Source: Clostridiales bacterium
GTDB lineage: Bacteria > Bacillota > Clostridia > Christensenellales > Aristaeellaceae
DNA: 39,694 nt
Assembly (NCBI GenBank): GCA_016930575.1
Contig: JAFGGL010000064.1
Span: 1 to 39,694 of the forward strand
Direction of reading: 5' to 3'
In this document: one piece after another, positions 39,541 to 39,694 of the stretch
Layout: every line of letters starts with the position of its first letter
Numbering within the stretch: the first letter of the stretch is position 1
Made by a program: the position numbers and the translations under genes
Notes under the pieces: generated by a model
Database searches by the model: none
What the model saw: the letters and a program-made list of their open reading frames with translations, nothing else
What the model was told of the DNA's origin: nothing

Positions 39541-39694
39541 TCAGACGCGAACGCCCTCAACGGAAATGTTCACGCGGCGGATCTTGATACCCGTCATATT
39601 CTCAAGCTTGTAACGTACCGTTTCCACGATCACCTTGCAGACCTCGCCGATGGAGATGCCGTACTCGACGATGATAAAAAGATCCACGTCCAGC
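39541..39694 (-). CDS. Asp23/Gls24 (YloU) family protein, N-terminal part outside window
   Basis: Fifty C-terminal codons are visible before the TGA at 39541-39543, reading LDVDLFIIVEYGISIGEV onward to VNISVEGVRV. The alternation of VxLxIxxxYG and a final VNISVEG strand is typical of Asp23 proteins, which lie beside fakA in Bacillota and are linked to envelope stress and fatty acid metabolism. The start lies beyond the window edge. Confidence 0.88.
   Translation of the reverse strand, partial: LDVDLFIIVEYGISIGEVCKVIVETVRYKLENMTGIKIRRVNISVEGVRV

Overview
The window reads as chromosomal housekeeping DNA of a GC-rich (about 60% in coding regions by eye), Gram-positive-type member of the Bacillota, probably class Clostridia. 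This is an inference from gene content: split glycine decarboxylase gcvPA/gcvPB behind a tandem glycine riboswitch, a mreBCD-PBP2-minD-rodA elongation operon, FloA/NfeD membrane proteins, and a YloU-FakA-RecG run. There is no sign of an outer membrane, phage, plasmid or CRISPR array, and I saw no rRNA or tRNA gene.

Layout: (1) 1-4.3 kb, minus strand, a pyrimidine operon pyrC-carA-carB (carB cut by the window edge) from a near-perfect sigma70-type promoter. (2) 4.5-5.5 kb, minus, gpsA. (3) 5.8-6.9 kb, plus, gap, followed by a large imperfect palindrome and a bidirectional terminator. (4) 7.1-12.7 kb, minus, a complete glycine-cleavage operon gcvT-gcvH-gcvPA-gcvPB-lplA under a two-aptamer glycine riboswitch with a terminator. 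(5) 12.8-20.2 kb, plus, three aminoacyl-tRNA synthetases in a row (glnS, gltX, leuS), then an ABC transporter pair and a terminator. (6) 20.3-28.9 kb, plus, maf-mreB-mreC-mreD-mrdA-minD-rodA-thpR, the cell-elongation operon. (7) 29.1-31.0 kb, minus, a metal/metalloid operon (ArsR regulator, ArsP-like permease, Cys-rich thioredoxin-like protein) with a long perfect operator palindrome across its promoter. (8) 31.1-34.2 kb, minus, nfeD-floA-small membrane protein-LytTR response regulator. (9) 34.3-39.7 kb, minus, yloU (cut)-fakA-recG-trmL-hypothetical-udg.

How the parts relate: lplA can lipoylate the GcvH made by the same operon, but the E3 lipoamide dehydrogenase is not here. MreBCD, PBP2 and RodA make one lateral wall-synthesis machine, and MinD is in the same operon without MinC or MinE. 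The ArsR operon looks self-regulated. FloA and NfeD are known to work together in membrane organisation; here a response regulator is translationally coupled downstream.

The most unusual signals are: two AT-rich tracts inside the otherwise GC-rich gltX (mosaic gene); two large imperfect palindromes of apparently related design, each starting within a few bases of a stop codon; and a 14-cysteine pair-repeat region fused to a thioredoxin-like domain in the ArsR operon. I did not find a clearly new multi-gene defence or mobile system.
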